Assembly (NCBI GenBank): GCA_022641835.1
Contig: CP048718.1
Span: 806,001-870,000, forward strand
Length of the DNA: 64,000 nt
Origin: Petasospora fabianii
Taxonomy: Eukaryota; Ascomycota; Saccharomycetes; Phaffomycetales; Wickerhamomycetaceae
Reading direction: 5' to 3'
The position numbers and the translations under genes were made by a program. Below are positions 38,926 through 49,195 of this stretch, piece after piece (position 1 is the stretch's first letter; every line of letters starts with the position of its first letter). Under the pieces are notes generated by a model that saw only the letters and a list, made by a program, of their open reading frames with translations, did not search any database and was not told where the DNA came from.

Positions 38926-40101
38926 TCACTTAATCTCAACTTCATAGACAACAAATGGTTCATACTCGGTGTCCACAATTGATGCATACTCGTTAAGGGC
39001 ACCATCTTTAACAACTTTACCCTTTTTATCGACACTGAAAGCAGCACCACCCAAATAACCAAACTCATGAATCAATTCCTTCTTGGCTTGCTCAGCAGCC
39101 TTAATATTAGGCAATTTAATGACACTAGTGACAAAGTCTGGTGGGAGTCCGTATCTCAAGACACTCTCAACAAAGATACGGATGGCCTTAATGTGGAACC
39201 AATTGGAAGTGATGTCTGAGTATGCAGCTTTAGCCAATCTGATAAGTTCTCCCCTAAGTCTGTTCTCTGTCTGTGCGGCAACCTCGTGCTCCCGGCGCAT
39301 CTGGTTTAGGACATCCTCAGAGTAAACAAAGTCACGAGGAACAAACTTACGTTCACGACATGCCTGATAAAAGTCTGGAACGTACTTCTTGAACAGTGTA
39401 GTAGTGTACAACACGTATTCTTGATCGCTTTTAATAACATGAGCAGAACGTGGGACAGTCATCTTGACAAGAGACTCGTAACAGTTGAGGTAATCTTTCT
39501 CAAGTGACTTTGGAACGGCAATCAACACCGTTTGTAAATGTTCGGAACCGAGAACAAAGTCAGATGGAGAAACAATATCGTGCAAGGATCTAACACTGAG
39601 ATCGCCAGTTTGCTTACGCTCAGCAGCGGCCAAGTTGGATTTGGCAGTGTTATAGTTGGAGAATGTGTTTCTAACGTCGGAATCGAGTTGGAATGCCTCA
39701 TCGGAGATGGTCTTGATAAGGTCCTTGATTGGCTTATCAACTCTGTACTTGGCGGTCTTCCAGGTAAACTTCTCAAGGTACTCAGTCACAGAGTTATCAT
39801 CAACTCTCTTAGCACTGTTGATCAATGGTTGATTTCCATCATACAAACTGGAAAGCACTTCAAGAACCTTACCGACAGAGTTACCCAACTGTTCGTCAAT
39901 CTTTTGAAGTTCCTCACTTTGAAGCACAAGGGAGTCGAGTGTACCAATTTTGAACTGTGGAATTGTGATGTTGGAGATGACAGTCTTCCCCTGAAGCAGC
40001 TCACGCTCAATCCACTGTGTGGAAGGCGTACTTGGAGCCGATTCTGGAGCCGCCTTGGTTGGAAGCGAAAGCAAGAGATAGCTGGCGATAGGGTCAGACA
40101 T
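38926..40101 (-). CDS. VMA5: V-ATPase V1 subunit C
   Basis: 391 residues (392 in S. cerevisiae). It opens SDPIASYLLLSLPTKA and contains IPQFKIGTLDSLVLQSEELQKID, YLEKFTWKTAKY, VPRSAHVIKSDQEYVLYTTTLFKKYV, then FRENRF-type text (KFVPRDFVYSEDVLNQMRRE) and the C-terminal LRYGLPPDFV segment. Subunit C links the V1 and V0 sectors through the peripheral stalks and is released when the vacuolar proton pump is disassembled on glucose loss. Shares a divergent promoter with RRP14. Confidence 0.97.
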   Translation of the reverse strand: MSDPIASYLLLSLPTKAAPESAPSTPSTQWIERELLQGKTVISNITIPQFKIGTLDSLVLQSEELQKIDEQLGNSVGKVLEVLSSLYDGNQPLINSAKRVDDNSVTEYLEKFTWKTAKYRVDKPIKDLIKTISDEAFQLDSDVRNTFSNYNTAKSNLAAAERKQTGDLSVRSLHDIVSPSDFVLGSEHLQTVLIAVPKSLEKDYLNCYESLVKMTVPRSAHVIKSDQEYVLYTTTLFKKYVPDFYQACRERKFVPRDFVYSEDVLNQMRREHEVAAQTENRLRGELIRLAKAAYSDITSNWFHIKAIRIFVESVLRYGLPPDFVTSVIKLPNIKAAEQAKKELIHEFGYLGGAAFSVDKKGKVVKDGALNEYASIVDTEYEPFVVYEVEIK

Positions 40102-40565
40102 GGCTTCGTTTGTGAAGATCTAAATCAGACAATTATCGCAGAGACGATGGATGTGTGTACTCCTGATAGATATCGACAACTGAAGGTCGAGAGGAGAATG
40201 CAATTGGCTCGGAAGACCTTGCCCGTGAAGCTCTATGATGAGTCCTGTTTAGTGACGATTCCGCCCGTGGCTGCCCGTGTGCTGCTTTTGGAATTTTGGG
40301 CTTCTCCCGAGAGACACGACTTCTTCGCGAAAGTATTTATTAGATCACCACGACGACGACGTGGTAAGGAGGAGTTCCTATTGACACGTGATAAAATGGC
40401 AGAAGAGCCTATTGACACGTATCCAAATGACAGATACTGAAGTGTCCCTACCATCTTCGCGATGGGCTCAAATTTTTTTTTTATTAGGAGAAGTAGTATA
40501 TATGCGGGTTTCTCTCTCTCTCTTGAGAAGGATAATTTATCTTTACAGAGGCTTTGTCGTACGGA
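40102..40565. promoter_or_regulatory. Divergent VMA5/RRP14 promoter with TTCGCGAA
   Basis: 464 bp without a gene. TTCGCGAA lies at 40324-40331, about 223 bp from VMA5 and 235 bp from RRP14, close to the middle. A run of T near 40471 may help keep the promoter open. Confidence 0.5.
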
Positions 40566-42035
40566 ATGAGCTCCACTTTAGAAGTGAGTACCCTCAAACG
40601 GCTGTGTGCTGGGAATCCACCGTGTCCCCATTGTGTGACTTTGGAGTACTAACACCCGTTTTAGGAACGACTCAAGAATAACTCATCAGCCTTTGATGGG
40701 CTTCTCTCATTGATTCCGGCCAAGTACTATTACGACGACGATACACAGGAGCAATGGAAGGCTAAGAAGAAGTCCAAGGATGAATTGAAACAGAACAAGA
40801 GAGCCAAGCTCGATCCAGAACTGGCTAAGGAGAGTGATAAGTCTTCCTCTGCTGCTCAAGTGCAACAGAAAAGGGCCAAGACAGCAAAGCCTGCTGTGAT
40901 ACCTGGTAAGAAGAAGATGCATGCAATCGTTGAGTCTGAGTCTGGTGATGAAGAGGAGCAGGAACAACAGGATGACTCTGAAGTTGAAGCTTCCGAAAGC
41001 GAACTTGAGGAGGAATCTGAAGATGACACTATCGCAGAGCCAGAGACTGTGACAAATGGCAAGTCTAAGCATGAAGGAAATGATTCTGAAGAGGATATTA
41101 ATGTGATTTTTGATGACGAAGGTAATGAGATCGATACGAGTACACAAAAGGTAACACCACAACCACAACAACAGCAACAAAAACCAAAGCCAACATCTTC
41201 TTCAACGACAACCACACCGAAGGAGTCTAATGACAAGAAGCAAAAGAAAGAGCTTACAGAAGAGGAGAAAAAGAGAAAAGAAGAATCGCTTAGAGCCCTC
41301 AAGGAGAAACTCGAGAGTAAGATCAATAACATGAGAGAGAAGAGAAAAGCACCAGGATCCAAGGCTTCCGGTGCTCCATCATCCAGAGAGGCCATCTTGG
41401 AAGAACGTCGTAAGAAGGCTGAAATCAAAGCTGAGAGAAAGAGAAAACTCGCTGAGATGCAAGATAAGTCAGATGGTTCTGATGCATCTGATGATGACGA
41501 GAGTGAGGCTGAAAAGGACAATGCTAAAGCTGATGGTGTCATCTTCCAAAACATTGTCTTTGACGATAAGACGAGGGCTACTTCTGATTTGTCCAATGTG
41601 AGAGTGAATAAGAAGAAAGGTCCAGCTAAGAATGATATCAAGGCTCACCTCAAATTATTGGAGAAGAAGAAGCAGAAACTTGCTGAACTTGATTCTGATA
41701 AGAAAGAGGATCTTGCTGAGAAGGAGAGATGGAATAAGACACTTGCTGCTGCTGAAGGTCAGAAACTCAAAGATGACGAGAAGTTGTTGAAGAAAGCCCT
41801 TAAGAGAAAGGAAGCACAGAAGAGAAAATCTGAGATCCAGTGGCAAGAACGTAAGGATCATGTTCAGAACATGATCTCCATGAAGGCTAAGAGAAGAGAA
41901 GAGAACTTGGAAATCAGAAAGCAGAATAAGGGTCTCAAGCGTAAGAGTCAGCAGAAGCAGTTGAGAAAGTTCAAGACTAAGATTGCTCCAAAGAGACCAG
42001 GATTTGAAGGTAGAAGAACTACAAAGGGCAAATGA
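40566..42035 (+). CDS. RRP14: Ribosome biogenesis protein Rrp14 (SURF6 family, spliced)
   Basis: Exons 40566-40583 and 40665-42035 give 462 residues (434 in S. cerevisiae). Exon 1 encodes only MSSTLE; the 81-nt intron has GTGAGT, TACTAAC (40647-40653) and TAG. Across the junction the protein reads MSSTLEERLKNNSSAFDGLL, then SLIPAKYYYDDDTQEQWKAKK, matching the Rrp14 N-terminus. Next is a long acidic, low-complexity middle, then the SURF6 domain (ADGVIFQNIVFDD, KGPAKNDIKAHLKLLE, WQERKDHVQNMI) and a basic end (KRPGFEGRR). Nucleolar, needed for both pre-40S and pre-60S assembly and cell polarity. Confidence 0.95.
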
Positions 42036-42138
42036 GTGTCTACTGATGGTGAGGGTGAACTAAAAAGAAGTAATTGCATTGTTTAACTAAGTTTTATGAC
42101 ATGTCCTGCATATTGTTACATTGAAGAGTAGTAGATCA

Positions 42139-43062
42139 TTATGTCAAAAGTAGTATCACTTTTGTAAAGGCAATCACTGTAGAAACGGCAAATTGACCAA
42201 TTCCAAGAATAACAAGAGACACAGTCAATGCCACTGCAGCTTGTTCTTGATTGTTAAGAGCTTGTGGTTCTTGTTGACGCATCAGGGAATTGAAGGCAAT
42301 AGCATTTCTTAAGAGTGCTCTCTCCCTTGTTTCACCAATTTTGATCCAGGGACGACGATCCTGTTTAAATGCATCCCTAACTGATGCTTCTTTACTATAA
42401 GCTTTACTCGAGAGGATTGTTCCAACGCTTCTTGTCTCGAGCTGAGCAGCGCAACGGACTCTTTCACAATGATGGATCAGTATCATTGAAGTTCTACCAC
42501 TAAGAGTTCCGTTTCCTGTGAGCCTCCATTGACGCCAATCAGTGATGTAAACAAAGTGATGTGGTTTAATCAGTGTGTAGTCACTCATTGATCCATTATC
42601 CTCATTCCAGAATGGAGGTATGTTGTACTTCTTGTTTGGTGCGTTGACGGTGAAGTCAAACACGGTGATGAGGCTCTGTTGCTTAATATTCCGGAAGGCT
42701 CCAAGAGTAACACGTCTGACATGTGGAAGGTTCATCATGGATAGAAGGCTCATACTATACATAGGGTCATCCTCGACAATAAGGATAAACTCACGCAGAT
42801 GACTGTTGCTTTGTACTGCGGCGATGAAGCTGCGAAGGGTTAACATGTCAAGCTCGCATATCACCTTGGTGATGAGTTCAGGTGGAAGAGCCCTAAAATA
42901 CTTAAAAGAAGGAGGAGTGTGCACTTTAGTTAAGTACGTCTTTCTGCTCTTCTGTAAACTGATAGTGTTAAATCCATGTTGAGCGGAGGACCCCACAGAT
43001 TTCATAGACACGTAGGATGTGGAGCGTTTCTCCAGATGGCTCGATAAAAAGGATCTCTTCAT
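42139..43062 (-). CDS. Unrecognised protein with an F-box-like motif and C-terminal membrane helix
   Basis: 307 residues from the first ATG (43062); a longer frame would need a non-ATG start. I do not recognise the family. About residues 58-95 read FRALPPELITKVICELDMLT then LRSFIAAVQSNSHLREFI, an F-box-like pattern (LP-E-L---I---L----L--------S--LR). The middle is rich in aromatic residues and tryptophan (FVYITDWRQWRL). The last about 34 residues are hydrophobic, a likely tail anchor. An F-box protein fixed in a membrane would be unusual, so the F-box call is tentative. Convergent with RRP14. Confidence 0.6.
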   Translation of the reverse strand: MKRSFLSSHLEKRSTSYVSMKSVGSSAQHGFNTISLQKSRKTYLTKVHTPPSFKYFRALPPELITKVICELDMLTLRSFIAAVQSNSHLREFILIVEDDPMYSMSLLSMMNLPHVRRVTLGAFRNIKQQSLITVFDFTVNAPNKKYNIPPFWNEDNGSMSDYTLIKPHHFVYITDWRQWRLTGNGTLSGRTSMILIHHCERVRCAAQLETRSVGTILSSKAYSKEASVRDAFKQDRRPWIKIGETRERALLRNAIAFNSLMRQQEPQALNNQEQAAVALTVSLVILGIGQFAVSTVIAFTKVILLLT

Positions 43063-43420
43063 GTGGTCAAGATTAGTTCTTGTATTATATCCTTTGTAAG
43101 TTATAAACAAGAATCTTCAACAGTCATTTCTCCTCTTTAAATACTTGGGGTTCGAAATTGGACAGATTTTCCTATACCTAACAAGTTTCTGTCCGCATGG
43201 CCAGGAGCTGACGAATATCAGCTCTAAGCTCTACTCTTGAGACAATACACATCTACATGATTGCTTCCCCTTGGAGTATGTATACTACTCTGTGTAACAA
43301 CCTAAACCTTAAAAGATTCCTAGCATGGATGGAGAAGTTGAGCTTCTCCAGGTCAATAGATTGACCTATAGTAGTCAGTCTCCCTACATTAACAACATAT
43401 AAAATCATCAGTTCTAATCA
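43063..43420. other. Hairpin-rich intergenic region between F-box-like gene and YSH1
   Basis: 358 bp. Three perfect stem-loops: GAGCTGA/TCAGCTC (43205-43224), GGAGAAG/CTTCTCC (43331-43349) and AGGTCAAT/ATTGACCT (43350-43367). A shorter dyad AGTAT/ATACT lies near 43277-43288. This density is more than I would expect by chance and suggests a structured noncoding RNA or a 3'-end signal for YSH1. Confidence 0.5.
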
Positions 43421-45590
43421 TTAAACAGTAGTCTTACCGGTTTGAGCAAGTGGTGCGACGAGACCAGTTGCCCTGTTCAACACCGTCTCAATTCTTCCCT
43501 TCAACACGTTTGATCCACACTCAACACTCATCTTATAGTAATCGATAATAGCCTCGCTCTTTCCAATCTTGACGGTAGCACCACTTCCATCTTCTTTAGC
43601 AGTCAATGTATCACCAAACTGTGCCTCAAGCATAGTATTGATTCTCTTAATTCTTGTCGGAATAGAGGAATCAGTAAGAGTGCTTGGCTCTTGATCATGG
43701 GAACATGATTTGGAGGACATCTTGACGGAAGCAGGTGAAGAGTCCACAGACATCAAAATGGCCACCACGGAGTCGGCGATGGTGTCATTAATGATACCAC
43801 TCATCCATTCGATGGTACAAACATTCTTAATGATACTGACCGTAATCTCATTCATGATCTTAACCTCATATTCCTCAGGATCATCAATCAGGACATCAAC
43901 ATGACCAAACATTTGGAGCAAATGCCACTGAACCAAATCTCTACCTGCTTCAATGAATATTGTCTGGCGTTCCTTCACCACAGTCGATGTCAGACCAGCA
44001 TACTCTCTAACATCATCAACTTTCATCAAGTTTAGATCAAAGTCCTTAGCAACAAGCACACCGGTAAGTGTTTTATTACCCTTCTCCTCCACAATAGCAC
44101 CTAATGCCTTAGCAACCTTAGATCCCTTGAAATGCAAACTCACCTCATCACAGTTTCTTGGGTTATAAACCTTGACCTCCTTATCCGTTCCTTTAAACTT
44201 GGAATACTTGGACAAGAGGGCAGATTTGAGTCTACCCATTGGGTTTGATTCACCATGCACCAAGATAATAGACTTTGGATCCACTTGCTCGATGAATTTG
44301 GAGTTCTGCTCATAGTCGACATGAGCAGCAAATGAGATCTCCTCAATAGTGAGACGTCTTGGGATCTGTGAATCTGGATTATTCACCGCTGGGATTGTAT
44401 CAGGTTCAGTGATGAGTGCCTTAGCGAGTGTTCCCTCGACAGAATAACCAGTCAAAATGACAGAGTTACGTGAGTCTGGAGCCCATCTCTCGAGAAGTTC
44501 ACGAGATACACCATTTTGGAGCATTCCGGGACTTGCAATGACGACTGATGGACCAAAATCGTCGAAACGATCAAGATTCTTGATGTTCTTGACGTGCTTG
44601 AACTGGAATGGGTTAGAGTTTGAATCTCTGAATTGTTTACGAATCTTATCATTCATCATGTTAATGTACGTTTGGAACACAGAGAGACACTTCTTAGCCA
44701 GTGATGAGGCATAGTACACGTTAACATGATCGAGATCTGTATGTGTGCTCCAGTACTCATCAAGGATCAGCAAAAGTTCTTGTGCGGTACCAAGTGCAAA
44801 CACGGGAAGTAGGACACGACCACCTTTATTAAGCGTTGAATGGATCAAATTTGTGAGTCTCAGTTCCTTCTCTAGTCGAGGTTCGTGTGTAGCTGTACCA
44901 AATGTTGATTCTGTAATCAATACGTCTGGCTTCATTGGAGGAATCTCTGCTTGGTTCAAATGACGACTTTCCTCTCTGGAATAATCACCCGTGAATAAGA
45001 TCTTCAACCCACTGATTTCAATCATGTACATAGCAGCACCAAGAACGTGACCAGCATGGTATGCTGTGAATCTGATACCATCCACCTCATTTGTTGAATG
45101 ATAGTCCACAGTTTCAATCTTGTCAAAGGACTCGAGAAGATCCTCGTCACTATATAACGTCGTTGAGGACCCAATGGAGGTGACTTTGACGAAATCTGTT
45201 AATAACCATCGATAAATAGCCTTTGTAGGGTGTGTCATGAACACTCGACCGTTGAAATTGGTGTGTTGCATCACATATGGTAGGGAGGCGGCGTGGTCGA
45301 GATGAAAGTGAGAGATGAGAAGGATGTCCACCGTGGAGAGGTCAAACTCATCGTAGAACGGCAACGCAGAGATACCTGTATTGGCTGGATGAACACCAGC
45401 ATCGAGCATGATGGTTTTGCCCTTGTATTGGATGATATGACACGATCTACCAACCTCGGAGCCACCACCGAGGGCGATGAACTTGAAAGCATCCGCATCG
45501 TTGGCCGGCTGGACCTAATGTTAGTACTACGCTAATAAAACTGAAGGTAGCTTTCATCAGTATACTCACCTCTGGTGGATCAAATGACAT
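43421..45590 (-). CDS. YSH1: mRNA 3'-end endonuclease Ysh1 (CPSF73, spliced)
   Basis: Exon 1 (45570-45590) encodes MSFDPPE. A 55-nt intron (45515-45569) follows with GTGAGT, TACTAAC and TAG; exon 2 is 43421-45514. The product is 704 residues (779 in S. cerevisiae). The metallo-beta-lactamase core shows [13 protein letters not shown], then [13 protein letters not shown] (zinc ligands), FTGDYSREE and [11 protein letters not shown]. The beta-CASP insert has FASPGMLQ-type text ([19 protein letters not shown]) and HVDYEQN, then HGE. Ysh1 cuts pre-mRNA at the poly(A) site in CPF. Only 5 nt separate branch point and acceptor, the shortest here. Confidence 0.96.
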
Positions 45591-45786
45591 GATTTCCTAA
45601 GGATACTCAAGAGTCAATCAAGAAGGTTGTTAAGAGACCATTGTTTGTTAAGAGAAGTGTTGATTCTTTTCCTCCAACTTTTCGCGTCCAGTGACTGGCG
45701 AGGTTAAAGGGCACTGGCCTCAATTAACACTTCATATCCATTGACCAGCTGGTTATTCTCTCTATTTAAGGTCATATTTATCATCT

Positions 45787-46527
45787 ATGGCTGCTACTAC
45801 GAAGATCCTGCTTGTACCAGTCGCCACTATCGGTTGCGGGAAGACCACTACAGCACAGACGTTGGTTAACGTCGCCCCACATGTCTTTGGGTCCGTCGCC
45901 AACGACGACATGCCCTCCGGTGCCAGTGGTCGCAGGAGGTTCTTCCGAACAGGACTTAATGAGCTAGTTGAGCATAACGTTGTGATTCTGGATAAGAATA
46001 ATCATCAGTACCGAGAAAGGACAATGGTGTTCGACGAAGTGGCGAAACATCGTGCGGACTTCCTTAGTGATGATGTACGACTCAAAGTGATATGCTTATC
46101 GTTTGTCAAGGGAAGCCCGAGAGAACCTACGTTATGGAAGACTACAACAACGAGGGTGATCGAGAGAGGTGATAACCATCAATCTATCAAGGCGAATAAA
46201 GATGGGCCCGGTGTCGTATACAGGATCATGGGAGGGTTTGCAAAGAGGTTTGAACCGATCGACAAGATGAAGAAACCTGATAATCTCTTTGATTTGGTGA
46301 TACAATTAGAAGTTGAAGGCGACTCATCGCTAAGGAATGCCCGAAAGATCCTTAGAGTGTTATCGGAAAGGTTCCCAGAGGTTGTATCGATGTACCCATC
46401 TGATGAAGAGTGGAAACAAGCCTTCACCAAGGCTCTTAACTATACACCAGATCACACCAAGTTGATACGGAAAAGAGCTGGAGCACAAACTACGTCAAGG
46501 AAAGAGAACAATGTTTCCCAAAATTGA
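45787..46527 (+). CDS. Stand-alone polynucleotide kinase resembling the tRNA ligase (Trl1) kinase domain
   Basis: 246 residues. The text matches the central kinase domain of fungal tRNA ligase: LLVPVATIGCGKTTTAQTL (P-loop, Lys19), ILDKNNHQYRER (Asp69, Arg76), TTRVIERGDNHQSI (lid, Arg123/Arg127) and FAKRFEPIDKMKKPDNLFDL. Motifs look intact. In Trl1 this domain phosphorylates the 5'-OH of the 3' exon with GTP, between an N-terminal ligase and a C-terminal cyclic phosphodiesterase. Here the protein starts just before the P-loop and stops about where the phosphodiesterase would begin; neither partner domain is in the flanks. It may be half of a split tRNA ligase or a freed paralogue. Divergent from YSH1 over 196 bp. 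Confidence 0.8.
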   Translation: MAATTKILLVPVATIGCGKTTTAQTLVNVAPHVFGSVANDDMPSGASGRRRFFRTGLNELVEHNVVILDKNNHQYRERTMVFDEVAKHRADFLSDDVRLKVICLSFVKGSPREPTLWKTTTTRVIERGDNHQSIKANKDGPGVVYRIMGGFAKRFEPIDKMKKPDNLFDLVIQLEVEGDSSLRNARKILRVLSERFPEVVSMYPSDEEWKQAFTKALNYTPDHTKLIRKRAGAQTTSRKENNVSQN

Positions 46528-46640
46528 ACGAAACTAGTATTAATAATAGAGAGAGACAAATAGAGAAGTGAAAACCAAACCAAACAAACACCAGCATCTA
46601 GAGACACAAATAACAATCAAACAAAACCATTCATAAGATA

Positions 46641-48797
46641 TCATGGACCAGATCTCAAAACATTTTGTCTTTGGAATCTCATCGTGATGGTCTCCTGACG
46701 TTCCATAGCATACAATGCCTTATCTAGAGAAAGTTGATTGTACTCCTTACCAACAACAAACTCTCTCTTCAAAGTATCGTAAGTGGTTGAGAAACCAATT
46801 GGTAGTCTCTTTCTAATCTCCCTCTCAATCTTTCTGACCTCTTCAAGAGTCTCAGGTGACATGTTAATGATACCTTGAGATGCTGCATCCATTGTAGAAG
46901 CCTGGAACAATCTGATAGCTTCATCAACGTGCTCCTCCTTAGCAACAGGTGAGAGCTCCAGTTTAGCAAGAGACTCGGCAATACGAATAATGGCCTCGAG
47001 TTGACGTACTGTGATAGGAATTGAGGATCTCTCATCAGCCTCAACTTCCTTGTCATGCACCTGCTTTCTAATCTCAACGAAATGGGAACTTAGTTTCTCA
47101 GCAGCATCTGGTGACAGTCTTGGAGCACATTTGGCACGACAATAGGAAATGTATCTTCTCATTGTATCGAGTGGGATCTCACCTGCAACCTCCTGGTTAT
47201 TTGTTCTTCCCATGTGAATGTTTAAGACGTGATTAGCAATAGAAACATCTCTTGCTTCATTATGATCATCCTTAACAATGAAAATCATATCAAATCTAGA
47301 CATGACAGAAGCTGCAAAGTCAATGTTCTCACCAGGGGTCTTGGTATCGTCATATCTACCATACACTGGGTTTGCTGCAGCGAGAACAGAAGTTCTGGAA
47401 TTGAGCACTGTAGTAATACCAGCTTTAGCAATGGAAATGGTCTGCTGTTCCATGGCTTCATGAATAGCAACCCTATCTTCTTCTCTCATCTTATCAAACT
47501 CGTCGATACAAACAACACCACCATCAGCTAACACCATAGCACCACCTTCTAGATAAAATTCTCTAGTGGATGAGTCTCTCTGAACAGAAGCTGTCAAACC
47601 GGCAGCAGATGAACCTTTACCCGAAGTGTAAATGGAGATGGGACTCACCTTATCAACGAACTTGAGTAATTGGGACTTGGCAGTACCAGGGTCACCAAGC
47701 ATAAGAACGTTAACATCACCTCTTAGTCTCATGCCGTCTGGGAGTAATTTCTTAGAACCACCCATTAGCAGACAAGCAATGGCCTTCTTAATGTCTTCAT
47801 TACCGTAGATGGAAGGAGCGATAGATTTAGCAAATGCCTCGTAAAGGTCCGGTCTTCTTGATAATTCCAAGAACTCTTCTTCCTCCTCTTCAGTGAAGAT
47901 GACATTACCAGCAGCATTATGATCGACATCGGTTTCGATACCAATAACTTTGACATAAGGGTTTCTGATAGCGACTGATGAAGGTCCCTTCATTTTAGAC
48001 TGGAACGTAGAGTAGATACCAGTAATAGTACAACGTGTTCCTGGAATAACCTTATTAGTCAAGTAACGATCAGCAGATAGAAGGACGTGTCTTGGCATCT
48101 CACCAACTGGGACCATCTCGGGCAATTCCTGAAGCTTAAGCGACTGTTGATCGATGAAGAGAGACTTGTCATGGACGATAACGTATGGATCTCTTGGACA
48201 TTGACTCTTTTCACCATCAGCTGGGATAGCTGCACATGCTGATGGTAACACAACACCACCAAAGCTCGAATTGACATTTATACGTTGTGTATGTCTGCAA
48301 GAGCGACACATGATTTGAACAGATGTGGCCTTAGAATGCAAAACTGAGGCAGAGATTACAATACCACTGATACGGATGATCTTTGAAATGTGGTCAGCGT
48401 CGAGCTCTCTAAGGGTAAGTTTTGCTGCTCCTGACTTGAGGATAAGCTGGCATGTTGGAAAATTTGGTGGAATCTCCGACTCAGTAAGGTAGACGATTCT
48501 CTTTGCAACGTCGGTGATGGCTCTTTCGAACAATGGAACCATCTCCGTAGGAGCATCCATAAGGTGTTTGTTCAAGTTTTCCTGATAACCGATGAGATCA
48601 GCAGCATCAACGGTGAGAGAGTACTCCTTGACAAGAAGCCTTTCTCTGAGCTGATTACGGTAAATGAACTCAGATCCAACACGGAACTCCAAAATGAACT
48701 TTCTGAAGGCTGCGATGAACTCCTGGTTGGTGTCCTGGTCATTCTCTTCACCTGGAAGGACACTGGCGGTGTACACGTCTCCACGATCGAACGACAT
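46641..48797 (-). CDS. MCM5: MCM5, subunit of the replicative helicase
   Basis: 718 residues (775 in S. cerevisiae, CDC46). N-terminal domain with a zinc finger ([13 protein letters not shown] ... [19 protein letters not shown]). The AAA+ core has Walker [14 protein letters not shown], Walker [10 protein letters not shown], sensor 1 [12 protein letters not shown] and the arginine finger SRFD. It starts [17 protein letters not shown], like other Mcm5 proteins. Part of the Mcm2-7 ring loaded at origins. Upstream ACGCGT (48987-48992) suggests G1/S expression. Confidence 0.98.
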   Translation of the reverse strand: MSFDRGDVYTASVLPGEENDQDTNQEFIAAFRKFILEFRVGSEFIYRNQLRERLLVKEYSLTVDAADLIGYQENLNKHLMDAPTEMVPLFERAITDVAKRIVYLTESEIPPNFPTCQLILKSGAAKLTLRELDADHISKIIRISGIVISASVLHSKATSVQIMCRSCRHTQRINVNSSFGGVVLPSACAAIPADGEKSQCPRDPYVIVHDKSLFIDQQSLKLQELPEMVPVGEMPRHVLLSADRYLTNKVIPGTRCTITGIYSTFQSKMKGPSSVAIRNPYVKVIGIETDVDHNAAGNVIFTEEEEEEFLELSRRPDLYEAFAKSIAPSIYGNEDIKKAIACLLMGGSKKLLPDGMRLRGDVNVLMLGDPGTAKSQLLKFVDKVSPISIYTSGKGSSAAGLTASVQRDSSTREFYLEGGAMVLADGGVVCIDEFDKMREEDRVAIHEAMEQQTISIAKAGITTVLNSRTSVLAAANPVYGRYDDTKTPGENIDFAASVMSRFDMIFIVKDDHNEARDVSIANHVLNIHMGRTNNQEVAGEIPLDTMRRYISYCRAKCAPRLSPDAAEKLSSHFVEIRKQVHDKEVEADERSSIPITVRQLEAIIRIAESLAKLELSPVAKEEHVDEAIRLFQASTMDAASQGIINMSPETLEEVRKIEREIRKRLPIGFSTTYDTLKREFVVGKEYNQLSLDKALYAMERQETITMRFQRQNVLRSGP

Positions 48798-49195
48798 CGT
48801 ATAGTCTGTTTATGAAAGAAGTGTGGGTGTGTTGGTGTGTTATAGCTGTTCGTAGAAGTCCTGTTGAAGTACGAAAGACAAAGACTGCACTATTTGTTTT
48901 CCTTCACTGGCGCACGAGCTTGTTCAAGCTGCAATTCATTTCCTCAATTGGGAAGGTTATTCTAAATCTCCCACACGCGCGTGAAGACGCGTCAGAATTT
49001 TTCGCGTTTTTTCGCGTTGTTCGTTGTATCAGGTAATTGCCTAAACTAGACATTTTAGAAACTTTCGCGACATTTGCAAAAGTTGTATCCTAAAGGAGCA
49101 CAGCTCAACAGACAGTATTCTCTTTTATAGGCTAGATATACTCTGCTTTTGTCGGAGTTTGAAGGACCTTTGATACCCCAATCATCACGATCACA
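48798..49195. promoter_or_regulatory. Divergent MCM5/SMD2 promoter with an MCB box
   Basis: 398 bp. ACGCGT (MluI cell-cycle box) is at 48987-48992, about 190 bp before MCM5, with the related CACGCGCGTG-like text just beside it (about 48973-48983). TTTTTCGCGTT occurs twice in tandem (near 48998-49018), and TTTCGCGAC, a near match of TTCGCGAA, at about 49063-49071, some 130 bp before SMD2. Confidence 0.6.

Noticed and set aside
14308-40190. Shared 13-mer CAACTGAAGGTCG (about 14308 and 40178)
   Set aside because: Dozens of shared 13-mers are expected by chance in 64 kb on both strands.
39538-40440. 300-codon plus-strand frame
   Set aside because: Mostly antisense to VMA5, whose identity is certain; its text has no known features.
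40856-41641. 261-codon minus-strand Ser/Phe-rich frame
   Set aside because: Antisense shadow of the acidic Lys/Glu/Ser-rich RRP14 coding region.
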